Positions 44,501 to 54,692 are shown, counted from the first letter of the stretch. The stretch: DNA of 64,000 nt from Paracyclopina nana (GCA_019096065.1 JAGUCH010000002.1:6646501-6710500); one strand, 5' to 3'. Translations and numbers: made by a program. Notes: generated by a model not told the origin, from the sequence alone.

Positions 44501-47500
44501 TAAAATGCAAACTTGATCCAACTTAACTTGTGAGCTCACACCTTAGTCACAAATTGGGCAGATGAAATTCCCAATTTGACAACTGACTTTTATTGTGGCT
44601 TCTTAACGCTTCATTAAAACTGTCCTTCAAAGTAATCTAAGGCACTTTTTTTTAAAAAAAAAAAAAAGCATTGTTGTTGTTTTTTGTAATAATAGTATTT
44701 TTATGAGACTTCGTTTGTGAATTCAATGATCAGATTAGCTTTCATTTTTTGGCTGTATTTGGATTGTAGCAGGGAGCGCGTCGGCCTACGGGTTGACCGC
44801 TCGCTGCGCGCGCTCGCCTCGGGCGCGCGGTAGTACAACGAGTAGTATAGTGTAATCATCAGTAAAGGAAATAAACTTACCGCATTGACACGTGTTGTCT
44901 GCGGCCCAAGATTGACCTCTGCTCAGCAGTATATCTCGACCTACTATGACAGGATGAAACTTTTTGAGTACTTTTTTGTTGTTAACCTTGTGAGCTAGCG
45001 CGACTTACAATCGTTGTCAAAAAAGCCGATTTTTGTTAGGGTCTCATGAAAATGATTCTTGGTATGCACGTATGGTTCTTTTTTTTTTGTTTGTTTTTTT
45101 GTTTCAAAGGGGATGTCTCAAAATCGGCATTTGGCGCGCGAGAATTCTCCACATGTACATAAGGTCAGTAGCGAGGCTGCAGCAGCAGCTCTCTAAACTT
45201 CGCTTCTTTCGTCTTATGCATATGTGGAGAAATCCCGCGCGCCAAATCCCTATTGTGAGACATCCCCTTTGATTTGAGGGGGTTTCAAGTTTTGCAGCTC
45301 CCAGGTTGCTCTGAGGTGGTTAAATGGGGCATGTCATTTTGAGCTGATTGCATCAAGGCAAATTCCCTCTAATCAGAAGTGGACGATTCGGATTTACGCC
45401 AGCTTTCTGTGTCCTGGCAACCTTGAGGCATCAAAAATAAGTTAGAGTTAAATCATATATGTTCCTTCGATAGCTCAGTTGGTAGAGCGGAGGACTGTAG
45501 AGGAGTGAAGCAGTTATCCTTAGGTCGCTGGTTCGAATCCGGCTCGAAGGATTGTTTTTGCCAGAATTATCTTCATTAGATGCAAGAGATGTAATGTAAG
45601 ATATATAAAATTTATCTTTTAAAATTGTTCTTTTTTTTTCAGTTTTCTCCAATGATAATTATACATATCACTTTTGACTCGTTATCATTCCTGGGTTTTA
45701 CTAATATTTCAATGCATATTGATAGCATATTTAGTACAGGCCCGTCCACCAAGGCATGTCTTGACGTAATTATTTAAGCCTCACGCAGCCAAGATTCTGC
45801 CATTAGTTGGAGGTCGTCCTAGTACATAAAATAAGCGCTAAATTCAAATGACTCGCGTGAAGTTGAGCGCACGCTAGTGAATCATGCGAGTGACGTTTTA
45901 ATATGAGCCACCAGATTTGGCTTTTTTCCGGCAAATTTGCTTTCATTAGACACTTTCTGTAAGTGACAGATTTTTTATTATCACAAAGAGTAGCTCTGCC
46001 TGGTTATTTTCACAAAATTATATTTATTCTGTCAGAAGCCCTTCCATAGCATAGTTAAGCTAATTTCAGCCGCTAGCTCACATTACATTCTCGATCATCT
46101 TGATTTAGTAATTAAGGTTTTCACGAGCTTACGTTTTTTATCTACTACCAATTATATTTGAAAAAAATTGAAAAAACCTTCTAATGTTCACAACACATCC
46201 TCGATAGTATAGTGGTAAGTATCCCCGCCTGTCACGCGGGAGACCGGGGTTCAATTCCCCGTCGGGGAGTTTTTTTTTATCCAGGCATTTTACGCTGTTT
46301 TACTAAAGCCATATAGTAAAAAATTAATTAAACAGCCAGTACGAAAATAATTAAGTGAAGTATGAAAACGGTTTTGTGTGGTAGCACGGTAGCATGACAT
46401 TTGCCCATTTTTGTTGCCCCGTTTGTTATATTCATATTATGTTATGTTATTTTTTATTTGGTATTTGGTAATTGTACAGAGAAACCATGAACCCCTCAAA
46501 ATTGTTCCGATCGGAGCTTTAGTTTGAGCTGCACCTTAGTAAAAAAAGTTCAGCTGAGAACTAGATACTCTCATCAAAATCTAGGGCTCTATCATTCCCT
46601 CGATTATAAATGTGCGTAATAATGGTTCTGTCTTTAATATGTTACTATTTCTTTCCTTTCTTTGTTTAGTGACACTGGCTATTTTTATGGTTTGACCGTT
46701 CAAAATTGGACGGTGCGGGAATCAAAAGTTTGTGTTTTGAATTCATGAATTTTGAGGCATAATGGGTATCGTTGGAAAGCTTGAACCTTTGGACATCCTT
46801 TTTTTCAGACGGAATGAAAAATATTCATGAGAATCACGCATGACAGCAAAAAATAAATGATGCATCAGTATTTTTCGTGTTAATTTTCTGGGTTGCCATA
46901 GGAAAATTGAATTTTCTCGGGTTTCCCTGTTTACAATTGATGTTTTCTATTTTAACAAAATAGATGGGAAAGGACTCGAGCTTTTCAACGATACAAACTT
47001 AGTCCAGTATTTCTTGAATATGTAACGCAAAGTTTAGATTCCCGCACCCTTCAACGGACAGACTGAATATTTATATCGAGCTGGGGATCATAAAATATGA
47101 CCGTTAAAGAGCTGAGAAATGATTTTAAAACATAAGTAGAGCTTTACTAGCCAAAGCCAGCGAGATCTGAAATATTACTTTTGTTTTTCCATTTTATTTC
47201 GCGCTCCCTCTTTTGGTTCCCCAACTGGTATGTACATTTTTATATTCTATAATTCGATTTTTGAGCGTCATAATGAAGTTACCGGGCTGTAAAATGCTTC
47301 TCGGTCTTTAGTTTCTATGTGAGTGCTTAGGAAAGAGCTGTGACATAAAATAGCTGAGTTGGATCGGTAAACTGAATTATAACACGTGGAAATCGTATTA
47401 CAGTATGTAAAATTATATGTGAAATTATTGATTAGCGGGACTGTTGCTCAATTTAGTTCCATAGTTATAGATAAGCTTATTTAGATAGATTGGCAAGCAC

Positions 47501-50310
47501 TTAGTTTTTACAAAATGGTTAGAAAATTTCATCGGCGCAAATTCTATTAGGTTAAGCCTATTCCTCACATTGTAGCATTTAGAGCTGAAACTTTTATTTT
47601 TATTTTACCAAGGACATGATTACGTTCATCAACAATGGTCCATTGAGACATGAATGCATCGTTGGTTCAGTGGTAGAATGCTCGCCTGCCACGCGGGCGG
47701 CCCGGGTTCGATTCCCGGACGATGCAATATTTTTACTACGTTACCTTCCTTATATGCTACCTATGCTACTTGCATTAAAGCCAAAGATATTAATAAATAC
47801 ACTTCTCTGATTTAAACTAATATCTCGAGATGCATAAGAAGTCGAATCCTAGTTTTTCGCATCTTTGGGACGGTTTTTTTTGGTGGGGGGGGCTATAAGT
47901 TATTTCTCTGATTTAAACTAATATCTCGAGATGCATAAGAAGTCGAATCCTAGTTTTTCGCATTTTTGGGACGGTTTTTTTGGTGGGGGGGGGGGCTATA
48001 AGAAGTGAACAAAAGTTAAGTCTAAAAGAGCAAACTTATTAAGCTCCTTTTTCAGCAATTTCCATTTCGGGTAGCGCTTTTAATCGATGCTTTAATTGGC
48101 CAAAGTGGTTACATTCACTCCACCATCTAGCCCGGCAGCTTTGGTTGTACGTATGCTAAATACTTCTTTGGTTTGGCTGGCCTGACATTTTTATTGTTGA
48201 TTAGGGCTCACCTAGTTGGTGTTTAAGTTCGCCATAATGCAGTACGCAGAAAATGTCTCGAAACTCAAAATGTAATTGTGTTTGAAACCTTTACGAAGTA
48301 AGATCGCCGCTCTCTCTGATATTCAACTCTATTCAGCTCTCTGATATTCAGTTGAACTAGAAGCAATCTTATGCCAACGTAATATCATTTTAAAACCGAA
48401 AAAAGATGTTGGAGGCGCCGGGTATCGATCCCGGTACCTCTCGCATGCTAAGCGAGCGCTCTACCATCTGAGCTACGCCCCCAGATTGTAGGAAAATATT
48501 TTGTATGCTTATTTTATTCATTTCATTTGGTATTAAGCGACCTTGACATGGCATTGGTGAGCGCCTACCTCTTAATACGGCATTGAACCAAATTAGATTT
48601 AGCTATGCTGTGTTTCTCTTTGCTGGATCTAACCATTGTAGGAACCAACAGTTTTTCCATCATTCTATATCTTTGAATTGTGCACTGAATACAAGAATTT
48701 CCTTACACAATGGGTATCACTGGAAAGGTTGAAACATTTGGCCATCTTCTAAAAATATTCATGACATTCTCTAAAAGTACATTTTTAAATTTGGATTCAA
48801 AGCCAATATTTAAAAAAACACTCAAAATCTACACTTTTAATATAATCACTTTTGGTGATTGCTCTTTGGCTGCAGTAGCTTCAGTATCCTTGTTCTAGTT
48901 TGCGTCGTTTCAATTTCAGCCACTCACCCAAGGTTACAATTTTGGCGCTAAGAATTTGAAAGAAATATACGTGACAAATTTTTTATTCTGCTTCTAAATT
49001 CTTATAACTGCCCGGCTAGCTCAGTCGGTAGAGCATGAGACTCTTAATCTCAGGGTCGTGGGTTCGAGCCCCACGTTGGGCGACTAACTTTTTCTACCGA
49101 TTTATTTTATTTTTTCCATTGCAGGTTTTATTTAGGATGAACTTTTTGACAATATTGTTGTGCTTGGCAATGAACAGGCCATACCAATTTTACTACTTTG
49201 TTCCACTTGTGAGCTTTTGGTTCACAATGCAATACGCCATGATGATTTGCCCACCTAAGGTATTTTGAATAAGTTTGCCATGAGATGCAATATCTTCAGC
49301 GACTTTGCAGATAAATGGAGCCGACGCTGATCAAAATCCAGGGAAAATCGGCTATGTTGTACTGAAATTCATTATCTTTGGTGGCGTCACCTCAGTCCTT
49401 TTCATGTCAGAGGTAATGTCACTAGCACAACTTCATGCTTATGAAATGACGATCTAGTTTTTCTGCATAGATTTTCTTTGAAAAAGTATTTGTCACAAGG
49501 CCTTGGAAAGCACTCTTTGTAACAACCGATGATGACATTACTGAATGGTGGTTTAGGTGGAAATTGGACCGATACACGTAAGGCTATTAAGGAAAACGGC
49601 AGTTCAAGCATCTATAGCAGTTTCCCTTTTCAGAACTTTATATGGAATGCTTTTTGGGTTAGCGAGCTTGTTGGCTCGAAAGCTCAAGATACTTGAAGAT
49701 ATTGGCCGTGCCAACCTTTGTTCAAGATCAATCAGTATTTTCCTCATCTTGTCATCGGTGCTTGGCATTTTGTCGTATGTCATACTGGGCTCCTTTTGCC
49801 AAAGCAAAGAGCAATGCAATGAAGTTCATCCTTATATCGTTTTCGTGCCCGTAAGCGACCCTCATTATTTTACAGCTTAACGCATTTTGATATTGATCGC
49901 CTGATTAACAGCTCGTAAGCTTTGTAATGCTAAGAAATGTGCTTGGTCCACTGAGGGCAAGATATTCCAGTTTATTCGCCTGGCTGGGAAAAATAAGTCT
50001 GGAGCTTTTCATTGCGCAGTATCACATCTGGCTAGCTGCAGATACACATGGTACGTTTAAACTAAGCTAAACGTACTTCAAACCCTACGATCTGCTTGAT
50101 TTAGGCGTTTTGGTGCTCATTCCCAATTACCCCGTGATCAATGTACTTCTTACTTCATTCATTTTCGTGTGTGCAGCTCATGAAATTCACAAAATTACTG
50201 AAGCTTTAGCTCCTGTTTTGGTACCAAATGATTACAGACTGGCATGGAGGAACTGTGCTGCTTTTCTACTGATTCTTGTACCTATAGGAATAAACGACGG
50301 AATGTTTTAG
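38542..50310 (+). CDS. CASD1: CASD1, sialate O-acetyltransferase (Cas1p-type)
   Basis: Fourteen exons: 38542-38855, 38910-39045, 39103-39201, 39253-39384, 39438-39707, 39757-39872, 39996-40262, 41092-41440, 49125-49259, 49311-49412, 49471-49577, 49634-49850, 49912-50050 and 50105-50310. They join in frame to 862 residues (human 797). The lumenal SGNH-type domain has the nucleophile in [12 protein letters not shown] and the Asp/His pair in MPDGFHLP. Many membrane helices follow, with family blocks [59 protein letters not shown] and [19 protein letters not shown]1 moves acetyl from acetyl-CoA onto CMP-sialic acid in the Golgi. Arthropods make little sialic acid, so the substrate here is open. 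Intron 8 (41441-49124) is 7.7 kb and carries nine tRNA genes; the other introns are mostly 50-125 bp, the exception being intron 7 (829 bp, holding a MITE). Confidence 0.95.
40291..41060. mobile_element. hAT-like MITE, family A copy 2, interrupted
   Basis: Inside CASD1 intron 7. The left part shares AATCGTTCTTATAACTTAG, GGTACCAGGACATCTGCCC and TTTTACCGAAAAACAATGA with the other copies, and the right part ends CTCTCATCTTATTGCTCTG. A different element (40486-40984) sits inside it. No convincing target duplication remains, so this copy is older or altered at its ends. Confidence 0.65.
40486..40984. mobile_element. MITE with TAGCCTGGTTCAA ends and TA target duplication, nested
   Basis: Begins TAGCCTGGTTCAAGACA and ends TGTTTTGAACCAGGCTA, flanked by TA on both sides (40484-40485, 40985-40986), which fits the Tc1/mariner type. 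The 499-bp interior has no coding potential. It split a family A MITE. Confidence 0.75.
41482..41555 (+). tRNA. tRNA-Thr (anticodon AGT)
   Basis: 74 nt, cloverleaf complete with loop CTAGTAA and T arm GAGGGTTCGAATCCCTC. The acceptor stem GGCGCCG/CGGGGCC has a G-G opposition at pair 4. A run of eight T follows. Starts 41 bp after the CASD1 exon 8 donor. Confidence 0.93.
42372..42444 (-). tRNA. tRNA-Phe (anticodon GAA)
   Basis: 73 nt on the minus strand: GCCGTGATAGCTCAGTTGG start, anticodon stem around ACTGAAGATCT, T arm CCCCGGTTCGATCCCGGG. Inside CASD1 intron 8. Confidence 0.95.
42812..42893. repeat. perfect 29-bp inverted repeat (mini MITE)
   Basis: TACAGCCTGAGTCGTCAAAT begins the left arm, and the right arm is its exact reverse complement, with a 24-nt AT-rich loop. 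The flanks allow a TA target duplication. An 82-bp Tc1/mariner-like miniature element is the simplest reading. Confidence 0.75.
43313..43385 (+). tRNA. tRNA-Arg (anticodon ACG)
   Basis: 73 nt. The anticodon loop CTACGGA lies between TCTGA and TCAGA; T arm GCAGGTTCAAATCCTGC; the acceptor stem pairs throughout with one G-T. A run of seven T follows. Confidence 0.94.
44042..44130. repeat. partial copy of the TAGTGATGGAACG MITE
   Basis: Begins TAGTGATGGAACGAGTC and continues with GAGCGAGTTCC repeats like the complete element at 55096-55576. The other end was not found. Confidence 0.55.
44349..44420 (+). tRNA. tRNA-Glu (anticodon CTC)
   Basis: 72 nt: TCCGCCATGGTCTAGTGG start, anticodon arm GCTGGCTCTCACCCAGC, T arm CCCGGGTTCGATTCCCGG. 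Followed by a T run. Confidence 0.95.
45105..45271. mobile_element. MITE with CAAAGGGGATGTCTCA ends
   Basis: The left end CAAAGGGGATGTCTCA and the right end TGAGACATCCCCTTTG are exact reverse complements. Pairing continues inward over about 50 bp, including the block ATTTGGCGCGCG and TTCTCCACAT. No clear target duplication and no coding capacity. It lies between tRNA-Glu and tRNA-Tyr. Confidence 0.75.
45464..45551 (+). tRNA. tRNA-Tyr (anticodon GTA) with a 15-nt intron
   Basis: 88 nt. After the anticodon loop CTGTAG comes the intron AGGAGTGAAGCAGTT, then A and the 3' stem strand; removing it leaves a standard 73-nt tRNA. T arm GCTGGTTCGAATCCGGC. Introns in tRNA-Tyr(GTA) are the rule in animals. 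Confidence 0.94.
46198..46269 (+). tRNA. tRNA-Asp (anticodon GTC)
   Basis: 72 nt: TCCTCGATAGTATAGTGG start, anticodon arm CCCGCCTGTCACGCGGG, T arm CCGGGGTTCAATTCCCCG. A run of T follows. Confidence 0.95.
46371..46591. mobile_element. hAT-like MITE, family A copy 3 (left end lost)
   Basis: Shares GGTAGCATGACATTTGCCC, TATTTGGTAATTG and ACAGAGAAACCATGAACCC with copy 4, and the right end reads CTCTCATCAAAATCTAGGGC then TCTA. The left terminal repeat is absent. Confidence 0.7.
47656..47726 (+). tRNA. tRNA-Gly (anticodon GCC)
   Basis: 71 nt: GCATCGTTGGTTCAGTGG start, anticodon arm TCGCCTGCCACGCGGGC, T arm CCCGGGTTCGATTCCCGG. A T run follows. Confidence 0.95.
47803..48000. repeat. tandem duplication of about 100 bp with poly-G tracts
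   Basis: Two head-to-tail copies (47803-47903 and 47904-48000) begin TTCTCTGATTTAAACTAAT, share GTCGAATCCTAGTTTTTCGC, and end in G runs of different length. Part of the unit also occurs near 43570 in another tRNA spacer. Confidence 0.85.
48410..48482 (-). tRNA. tRNA-Ala (anticodon AGC)
   Basis: 73 nt on the minus strand: GGGGGCGTAGCTCAGATGG start, anticodon arm TCGCTTAGCATGCGA, T arm ACCGGGATCGATACCCGG. A TTTTTT run follows on that strand. Confidence 0.95.
49010..49082 (+). tRNA. tRNA-Lys (anticodon CTT)
   Basis: 73 nt: GCCCGGCTAGCTCAGTCGG start, anticodon arm GAGACTCTTAATCTC, T arm GTGGGTTCGAGCCCCAC. Ends 42 bp before CASD1 exon 9, so it overlaps the region where the branch point of that intron should lie. 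Confidence 0.95.
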
Positions 50311-50350
50311 TGCTTTTGAAAAATACAAATTTTGCTTTCGCATTCACTAT

Positions 50351-50424
50351 GGCCCGTTAGCTCAGTTGGTTAGAGCGTCGTGCTAATAACGCGAAGGTCG
50401 CGGGTTCGATCCCCCCACGGGCCA
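50351..50424 (+). tRNA. tRNA-Ile (anticodon AAT)
   Basis: 74 nt: GGCCCGTTAGCTCAGTTGG start, anticodon arm CGTGCTAATAACGCG, T arm GCGGGTTCGATCCCCCC. It begins 40 nt after the CASD1 stop codon, inside the likely 3' UTR. A run of T follows. Confidence 0.94.
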
Positions 50425-50573
50425 CAATTTTTTTGTCATTTACATCCTGAATTCATCAGCATAAATGGTAGCCTTGAATTTTTTTCAATGGCCTGTTCTA
50501 TTTATTAAGCTCATTGATGCTCAACCAGGTTGTTCTGAAGGTTGCTGTGAGTTTAGTGTCAATTGCATTCAGT

Positions 50574-51703
50574 ATGGAGTGGAAGTTGGTGCTAAACTTC
50601 TATGTTGGTTTGATGCTTATCAGTATCGTTGATGGTCAAATTGTGACAGACCGTTGCCGTTAGTACATTCAGCCAATAAGCCAATGATGGTTTCAAAGGC
50701 TTTTTGCATCGTAGGTGATCCTCCGACAATCAAAATTAACGATTTTGAGTTGTTTGAGGACAACTTTGGCTCGGGCAATGGCAAATTCAGGTATTTTAAT
50801 GCTAAGTGGACTCGTCCTGGTGGGTTAGACATGGAGGAAAAATTCATACTGAAAATATCATCCATGGAGATGATTCAGAGCATTGTAGAGGTGAGACTCC
50901 GCAAGTGGTGATGGTTGCTACTTAAAATGCTTATCATTCTAGACTTTTACGACTGGTGAAGCCGGCTGCAGCTTTGATGCCTCTTGCAGTGTCCGTATGG
51001 CGTTGGATTATAACCTATTCCAGCCGTGCACCACCTTTAATGTCAGTCTGGTGGCCAAAAGCTTTAATTTGATTTATTGTCGACACCCAACTGGCATCTC
51101 TAAAATCTACCGATCACTCCCTGCAAGTATATGCGCACGTTAACGTTTCAACTACATTTCTTGATGCAGCAGCCTGCTTTCTCAGTTCCAGATCCTGTCG
51201 GAAGCATAGAATTTGAAAATACTTATTTAAATCCCGGGACAGGAATTTTGATATGGGATGGGCCGAATGTCATGAACTGTGTATCCCATTACGAGTGTGT
51301 AATTGTAAATTCTAATCATTTTGAAATGTCATTAAGTTAGCTTTGTATTTGTGCAGGGTTAACTTTCTGGAGGGAGAGAAGGCAGAAATTTCCTACAGAG
51401 AATGGACATGGTCAGCGGAAGTGGCTAATACAGAATACAGAATCGACTTTCTGAATCCTTGCTCCGATTACACTTTCCAAGTAAAGCTTGTTTTCATGAA
51501 AATGGTTCTTTTCTCAACTAATTTGATTTCAGATAAGGCCAGTGACAGTTGAAGGTTCCAAAGGAGATCCTACGAGGCTGGTATACAGAAGCCTGGGATG
51601 TTTCTCGCTCTTTGGTTCACGAGCTGCTCTCCAAGTTATGGACTTAAACAAACTTTTATTTTGTTGCATTATTGGATTTGTAGTTCAATTGTGGAGACTT
51701 TAA
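50574..51703 (+). CDS. secreted or membrane-anchored protein with two fibronectin-III-like domains
   Basis: Exons 50574-50658, 50715-50890, 50943-51126, 51186 to about 51298, about 51340 to 51480, and 51533-51703. It starts with a signal peptide (MEWKLVLNFYVGLMLISIVD) and ends in a hydrophobic stretch (LLFCCIIGFVVQLWRL) suited to a membrane helix or GPI signal. Domain 1 has FRYFNAKWTRPGG and LFQPCTTFNVSLVAK; domain 2 has TGILIWDGPNVMNCVSHYE and YRIDFLNPCSDYTFQ. The Trp and the L-x-P-C-x-x-Y/F-x-x/F patterns are those of FnIII folds. I could not resolve the exon 4/5 junction to a single clean GT/AG pair. Function unknown; an extracellular adhesion or receptor role is a guess. Confidence 0.65.
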
Positions 51704-52074
51704 ATTGCTTATTTTGACATTCAAGCAGATGTTTCTTATTAAAATGTAGTGGGATTCAAAAGTTACTAGCTCAGTTACTAGTTTAAGATTCGCTAAGATG
51801 ACCCTGTTTCTGCCCATTTTTTGGTCATATGTACGTATGTACCATTAACTTTAAGGAGCGATCATTTAAAACGTATTAGTAATTCGTGGTGACAATGGCC
51901 TGATTTTTCATTAACTTTTATGGTAACAATTTTCATTATCTGCAGTGAGAAGTAAATTGCAATGCAACAATTCCACACCGCTGTAAATACTATGCATAGG
52001 GCAAGATACATCTGCACTGCCCGATACATACGTATATTTCAATTCAAGGCATCACGGCGCAAAGCGAGTCTTTT
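51704..52074. other. intergenic between FnIII-like and Kelch genes, nothing recognised
   Basis: Convergent gene ends flank this AT-rich stretch. No repeat ends or RNA gene seen. Confidence 0.5.
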
Positions 52075-53859
52075 CTAGCAATTCATAAAGTCCCTGCTCA
52101 CTGGAAATGCGACGAAATTTCCTTTGGCCTCGGTCAACTCTATGTAATCCAACTTGGTCCACTTATCCAAGCCAAATTTCCATATGCTTTTGGAGGGAAC
52201 ATGCGCATTGATTAGAATCCCCCCGATCAAAACCGAGCCCAAATCTGGTTGATACAAAAGGCTTGCACCATGCAAAGCACCTTCTGGCAAGGTCGGACCA
52301 CTTTTCCATGCAGGCTTGCTGACAGTCAAATCCAGAATCTCGGAGCCTTTTTGAGCACTGTCATCGTAGCCTCCTGCCACGATCACATGTCCAGCCTGCT
52401 CATCATAGACGCAGGCGTGATTGAATCTTGTCTCGATCATCTGTGGGCCCTCGGTGAAGCTGAGAGCCTCTTTGTCCAAGCTGATCTCAACAAACCAGGT
52501 CCGACCCGTAAAATCTGATGACGCTCCATACCCTCCCAGAATCATGAGCATGCTTGAGTTCAGTTTCAGTTGGCAATGACCGTACAAGTGATCGGGCAAG
52601 GTGGAGTCCAACAATTTCCACTGATTGTCAACGAAAACTTCAATGCTCCTCTCAATAACTCCGACCTCTGCATTGTTCAGACCACCGGTGACCAAGATTT
52701 GCTCGTCTCCGCCAAAAGGGGAGAACCCAGCAAATCTCCGACTCACATGCATTTGAGGGGCTGTTTGAGTTGTCCAAGTGTTGCTCCCGTCCAGAATCTG
52801 GCAATTGTTGCCATCTCCTGATCCTCCACAAAACATGGACTTGCTTTTCGATATCATTCCGCCGATTCCACCATAGCTTGGTTTCGCAGATGGTTGCTGA
52901 AAGTGAAGTGTCAATGCCTATTGGCGATTGGAACGATGTTTTATTTTACCTTTTGGCATTTCTTGCCACTCTTCAAATCCAACAATTCGACGGATTTGGA
53001 CATTTCATTTCCCTGGGAATCTTTTGAGCCGAAGCCAACCAAAATGTAGTCATAGGCGAAGGAAGCCGAGCAATTCGTTGTGCCACTCGTGCACACTCCT
53101 TCATTGGGATTGTTCAAGGTTGGACATGAGCTCAACAAAAGGCAAAATTTGGACTCGAGTGTGAAGCTGTACCAAAGGCAACCGGCGCATTCTTCGCACG
53201 CATTCTCGCAAGCTTCAACACTTGCGGTTGAGGTGTACTCGAGGACATTTCCTTGACAGCAACCATCATTTTGAGCGCAAGGATCCTGATCGCTAGCGCA
53301 ATCTTTCTCTCCGCTAGAGCAAATGCCTTCATTTTCATTGGTGAGGGATGAACAATCCTTGAGTAAAATGCAAATTTTGTCCGCAGCTCTGTAGGTGAAC
53401 CAGTTGCAGGATTCTGAAGTTAAGCACTTCCCTTGACATGCATTGACGTCCTCGGCGACTGAGTAATCAATTGAAGATCCTTGGCAACATCCATCCACGG
53501 TCGTGCAATTACCGTAGCATTCTCTTTGGCCGGTTAAGCACTCGGAGCATGAAGTGTCCAAAGAATTGCAATTCTTCAACGCTACGCAGATTTCGTCCTT
53601 TGCCAAGTAAGAATACCTAATGTAAAAGGTGGCGATCGATGGTGAGTTGGTTTGCATTTTGTTAGCCTTACCAATTGCAAGCGGGGTTTTCGTTGCAGTA
53701 TTTGAGGCAAGATTTGCTATCACTTGCTAAGGTTGATCCGACAATTTCGCTGTTTACGCACTTTCCCTTCACATCACAATCAAAGGCAATGCTGCAAAGG
53801 CACAATGCCGAGATGATCAAAAATGTTAAATCTACATGTAACATTTTCCCTTCCTCCAA
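52075..53859 (-). CDS. secreted protein with cysteine-rich PAN/apple-like modules and a Kelch propeller
   Basis: Three exons, 53859-53672, 53616-52950 and 52896-52075, give 558 residues. After a signal peptide (MLHVDLTFLIISALCLCSIA; a second Met 5 codons upstream is also possible) come three cysteine-rich modules, each with a W-Y/F-T/S-Y/F core, a C-x-L-L/K-x-C pair and a CxSG/CxTG end: CNENPACNWYSYLAKDEICV, CLTSESCNWFTYRAADKICI and CEECAGCLWYSFTLESKFCL. They resemble PAN/apple domains. The last exon is a Kelch-like beta propeller: GGLNNAEVGVIERSIEVF, LMILGGYGASSDF, VIVAGGYDDSAQKGSEILDL and SVLIGGILINAHVPSKSIWK. Most Kelch proteins are cytoplasmic, so the secretory signal is unusual. Function unknown. 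Confidence 0.75.
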
Positions 53860-54399
53860 GCAAAATTACCTTATCGCTTCTTTGTTAACTGTAACAGATT
53901 AAGAATGCATTATTCATCTAAATAAACTTCTAAGATCGCAGATGAATATTGCAAAGCTTATTCAATTCAACTGCCGCTCTAGGTTTATGAAGGTTAGTAA
54001 AAGAAACTAATTTTTGAGGTTTTTGTGAGGTTAATCTCTAAAATCATTTTGGTAATGTCTTGCTAACTTTGCAAAGCAACGTAAAGGATTTGACCAAATT
54101 TTTATAACGTGTCCATGAAAAGACAAGTTCTGAGGTAATATTTTTTCTTTTCAGTGCCCCACTATAAGCATGAAAAACATTATTTTTGGTATTATTCATT
54201 CCCCTCGTCGGATACCCAAAAAGCAGGAAATAAATAAAAGCTAAATTAAAAATGTTGAGTTTGTTATCTAGTTTCCAAAAATGTAAATACATGATGCGGC
54301 TCATAAACTGCACGCAACGGGCTGCTCTTATGAAGTAAATAAATGGGCCGAATTGGCTTAAGGGGTGTTGCAATTTCGGAGCGCGCCCGGTATATCTTG
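53860..54399. other. upstream of the Kelch gene, nothing recognised
   Basis: Presumed promoter side of the minus-strand Kelch gene. No coding or repeat structure found. Confidence 0.5.
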
Positions 54400-54407
54400 G
54401 ATTGAAC

Positions 54408-54692
54408 TAGAGCTCTGTATTTTGATGAGTAGATCGTTCTCATAACTCAGTTCCAAAAAACAGCCTAAAGGTGGCCGGCCGGCCTTCGGTAGCACGACAT
54501 CTGCCCATTTTTGTTCCACCGTTTATTATATTATGTTACGCTATTTTTTATTTGGTATTTGGTAATTGTACCGAGAAACCATGAACCCCTCAAAATTTCA
54601 TTCCGATAGGAGTTGTAGTTTGAGTTGTACCATAGTATTTTTTTTCCAAAAAAAGTTCAGCTGTTGTACTCTCATCAAATCTCAGTGCTCTA
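54408..54692. mobile_element. hAT-like MITE, family A copy 4
   Basis: Ends are TAGAGCTCTGTATTTTGATG on the left and CTCATCAAATCTCAGTGCTC then TA on the right. An exact 8-bp target duplication GATTGAAC lies on both sides (54400-54407, 54693-54700). It is the cleanest copy together with the one at 36162. Confidence 0.9.
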
